Assembly (NCBI GenBank): GCA_020633775.1
Contig: JACKDA010000032.1
Coordinates: 1 to 10,158, forward strand
From: Gemmatimonadales bacterium
Lineage (GTDB): Bacteria; Gemmatimonadota; Gemmatimonadetes; Gemmatimonadales; GWC2-71-9
Reading direction: 5' to 3'
DNA: 10,158 bases
In this document: positions 8,614 to 10,158 of the stretch, one piece after another
Numbering within the stretch: position 1 is the first letter of the stretch
Layout: every line of letters begins with the position of its first letter
The notes under the pieces: generated by a model
Database searches by the model: none
What the model saw: only the letters and a program-made list of their open reading frames with translations
Told to the model about the DNA's origin: nothing
Made by a program: the position numbers and the translations under genes

Positions 8614-9036
8614 ATGTCGTCCACCCTCCGGCACACCCTCGCCCTGCTCGGCGCCCTCATGGTCGCCTTCCTGATCGTGTACGCGATCGAGGCGACCGCG
8701 GCGCAGCTCACGCCGATCCCGGCCGGCATCGACACCTCCGATCCAGCCGCGCTGAAGGCCGCCCTCGAGGCGGGCGAGGTGCCGTTCCCCTCGCTCTTCC
8801 TCGTCCTCGCGGGGTGGTTGCTCGCGGCCTACGTCGGTGGCATGCTCGCCTTGCGGTGGACCGGTGAGGGGGCGACCGTCTGGTCGTTCGCGGTCGTGTT
8901 CACCGGGGTGGTCGTCTGGACCCTTGCCCTGCTGCCGCACCCGACCTGGATGTGGATCGGCGGGGCGGCAGGGACCCCGCTCTTCGCCCTCGGCGGCGGG
9001 CGCCGCCGCCTCGCCGTCGCGGCGCCGTCACGCTGA
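8614..9036 (+). CDS. Four-helix membrane protein of unknown function
   Basis: 140 residues if ATG 8614 (TGAGG at 8606-8610) is used; ATG 8605 in the same frame would add three residues (MRP) and has TGAGG 12 bases upstream. Four hydrophobic segments are visible at about 7-26, 60-80, 89-107 and 111-128. A polar loop of some 30 residues (QLTPIPAGIDTSDPAALKAALEAG) lies between the first two, and the tail is Arg-rich (GGGRRRLAVA). I do not recognise a family and see no catalytic motif. Codon bias matches the neighbours. It is followed after 41 bases by another small membrane-protein gene, so the two may work together. Confidence 0.7.
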   Translation: MSSTLRHTLALLGALMVAFLIVYAIEATAAQLTPIPAGIDTSDPAALKAALEAGEVPFPSLFLVLAGWLLAAYVGGMLALRWTGEGATVWSFAVVFTGVVVWTLALLPHPTWMWIGGAAGTPLFALGGGRRRLAVAAPSR

Positions 9037-9077
9037 CGCGCGCCTGCGTTCACCCCGACCTGCCGGACCGCCCTGCG

Positions 9078-9416
9078 ATGCCGCAACTGCGCCTCCTCAT
9101 CTTCACGTCGCTCTGCACCGGATTCGGGGCGCTCCTCGGCGCGCTGGTCGGGCGGCCGCTCGGCGCACGCACGACCATGCTGACCGCGATGGTGGCCGGG
9201 ACGATGGCCCTGCTGACGTCCCTGCGCCTGGCGGCGACGCGCGGCTGGATGGATCCCGATCGTCGCAAGGGGGGCTCGATCGGCGGCCTGGTCGGGCTCG
9301 GACTCGCCTCGCCGCTCGCGGTCATGACCCTGCAGCGCCCCGCGGTGCTCGTGGTGGCGGCGGGACTCGTCGGCCTCGGCGTGCTGGTCGGCGCCGGTCG
9401 CGGGGCGGCGCGGTGA
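9078..9416 (+). CDS. Small Gly-rich membrane protein of unknown function
   Basis: 112 residues from ATG 9078; the SD is weak (GGA at 9065-9067). Upstream in-frame codons back to 8952 read an Arg/Pro-rich string that shadows the previous gene, so the later ATG is preferred. Four hydrophobic segments at about 6-25, 32-50, 67-85 and 88-106 are rich in Gly and Ala with GxxxG-like spacing (TGFGALLGALVG, GLVGLGVLVGAG), which favours tight helix packing. A short charged loop (WMDPDRRKGG, 57-66) separates the two halves. The layout suggests a two-fold repeat. No known family was recognised. Its stop overlaps the GTG start of the next gene by 4 bases, implying co-translation. Confidence 0.6.
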   Translation: MPQLRLLIFTSLCTGFGALLGALVGRPLGARTTMLTAMVAGTMALLTSLRLAATRGWMDPDRRKGGSIGGLVGLGLASPLAVMTLQRPAVLVVAAGLVGLGVLVGAGRGAAR

Positions 9417-10158
9417 GGGGCCTCGTCCGGCTGTCGTGCGCGGTCGTCCTGGTGTCGGCCGCGGCATCGGCCCAGATGGTCGAGCGGCCCCGCGTGCGGG
9501 ATCTCGGGATCGAGCCCGGCGTGCTCCCCGTCGGACCGTTGAACGCGATCACCGACGTCGCGGGGGTGCGCGTGGGGCAGGTGACCATCGCCTCCGGCGA
9601 CACGATCAACACCGGCGTGACCGCGATCCTGCCGCACGGCGGCAATCCATATCTGGAGCGGGTGCCCGCGGCCGTGCACATCGGCAACGCCTTCGGCAAG
9701 CTGGTCGGCAGCACCCAGGTGCGCGAGCTCGGCGAGCTCGAGACGCCGATCCTCCTCACCTGCACCCTGTGCGTCTGGCGCGCCGCGGACGCGATGGTGG
9801 CCTGGCTGCTCGCGCAGCCGGGAATGACCAGCGTCCGGTCGATCAACCCCGTCGTCGGCGAGACCAATGACGGCGGACTCAGCGATATCCGGCTTCGCCC
9901 CGTGCGCCCCGAGGACGTGGTCGCCGCCCTGGAGTCGGCCACCACCGGACCGGTGGAGGAGGGAAGCGTGGGCGCCGGTCGCGGGACGCTCGCCTTCGGC
10001 TGGAAGGGTGGGATCGGCACGTCGAGTCGCCGGCTCCCGGCGTCACTCGGTGGCTGGACGGTCGGCGTGCTGGTGCAGACGAACTTCGGGGGGGTGCTGC
10101 AGGTCGATGGGCTGCCGGTCGGCGAACGACTGGGACGCTACTCGTATCGCAACGCCCT
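9413..10158 (+). CDS. Exported P1-family peptidase, DmpA/BapA-like (S58), 5' part
   Basis: 248 codons are present, open to the window end. GTG 9413 is chosen because the overlap GTGA with the previous stop is typical and the protein then opens with a signal peptide (RGLVRLSCAVVLVSAAASA, likely cleaved after Ala20). Conserved blocks follow in family order: RDLGIEPG (29-36), NAITDVAGVRVGQVTI (44-59), HIGNAFGKLVGSTQVRELGE, INPVVGETNDGGLSDIR (144-160), GPVEEGSVGAG (179-189), GWKGGIGTSSR (196-206) and VQTNFGG (221-227). The family are Ntn-type aminopeptidases acting on D-amino acid or beta-peptide N-termini and are made as precursors that cut themselves ahead of a Ser. That Ser lies beyond the window, so activity cannot be judged. 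Cys117 in LLTCTLCV stands where I expect Asn (LTNT). Confidence 0.92.
   Translation, partial: MRGLVRLSCAVVLVSAAASAQMVERPRVRDLGIEPGVLPVGPLNAITDVAGVRVGQVTIASGDTINTGVTAILPHGGNPYLERVPAAVHIGNAFGKLVGSTQVRELGELETPILLTCTLCVWRAADAMVAWLLAQPGMTSVRSINPVVGETNDGGLSDIRLRPVRPEDVVAALESATTGPVEEGSVGAGRGTLAFGWKGGIGTSSRRLPASLGGWTVGVLVQTNFGGVLQVDGLPVGERLGRYSYRNA

Noticed and set aside
8991..9008. GC-only inverted repeat (CGGCGGCG / CGCCGCCG) near the end of a membrane-protein gene
   Set aside because: It encodes a Gly-Gly-Gly-Arg-Arg-Arg stretch within the gene, and such repeats arise simply from GGC/CGC codons; no T-run or gene boundary supports a terminator.
9723..9740. Tandem 9-base repeat GCGAGCTCG x2
   Set aside because: It encodes part of RELGELE, a conserved stretch in the P1 peptidase family, so the repeat follows from protein sequence and codon choice.
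9436..9870. Second + strand frame inside the P1 peptidase gene
   Set aside because: It is an Arg-rich shadow; the true frame, from GTG 9413, carries all P1 peptidase blocks.

Overview
The window is a very GC-rich, gene-dense bacterial segment. Every supportable gene lies on the + strand and spacers are short. No tRNA, rRNA, mobile element or CRISPR array is visible, and no gap without a gene exceeds about 100 bases. A lipoprotein beta-propeller with a GPGGGPGE-type loop, a TIGR02999-like ECF sigma factor overlapping a Ser/Thr kinase with a TolB-like plus TPR C-terminal region, and a P1-family peptidase together suggest a Gemmatimonadota bacterium. This is an inference from gene style; no marker gene is present.

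Layout. (1) 1-153 is the 3' end of an unrecognised gene, followed by a hairpin at its stop codon. (2) 226-2637 holds a predicted lipoprotein beta-propeller, an exported glyoxalase-fold-like protein of unknown function, and msrA (methionine sulfoxide reductase A), with gaps of 22 and 2 bases. (3) 2677-3384 is lepB (signal peptidase I). (4) 3385-3489 is an unusual leader: a long imperfect hairpin buries a good Shine-Dalgarno (SD) that would drive a 10-codon ORF, whose stop overlaps the start of an alpha/beta hydrolase (3486-4370). That hydrolase has Gly where the nucleophile Ser is expected. (5) 4394-8532 starts with an AT-rich -10-like site, then an ECF sigma factor, a transmembrane Ser/Thr kinase overlapping it by 11 bases, and a YpfJ-type membrane zinc metallopeptidase 13 bases later. 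(6) 8614-9416 encodes two small multi-pass membrane proteins of unknown function. (7) 9413 to the window end is the 5' part of an exported P1-family (DmpA/BapA-like, S58) peptidase, starting with GTG in a 4-base overlap with the gene before it.

How the genes may work together. Most products act at or beyond the cytoplasmic membrane. The sigma-kinase pair is the clearest signalling unit: a membrane kinase with an extracytoplasmic TPR domain, translationally coupled to a sigma factor whose region 2.2 lacks the usual acidic motif. That arrangement suggests kinase-controlled sigma activity, with the metallopeptidase as a possible output or partner. The two points most worth checking are this pair and the hairpin/mini-ORF leader in front of the serine-less hydrolase.
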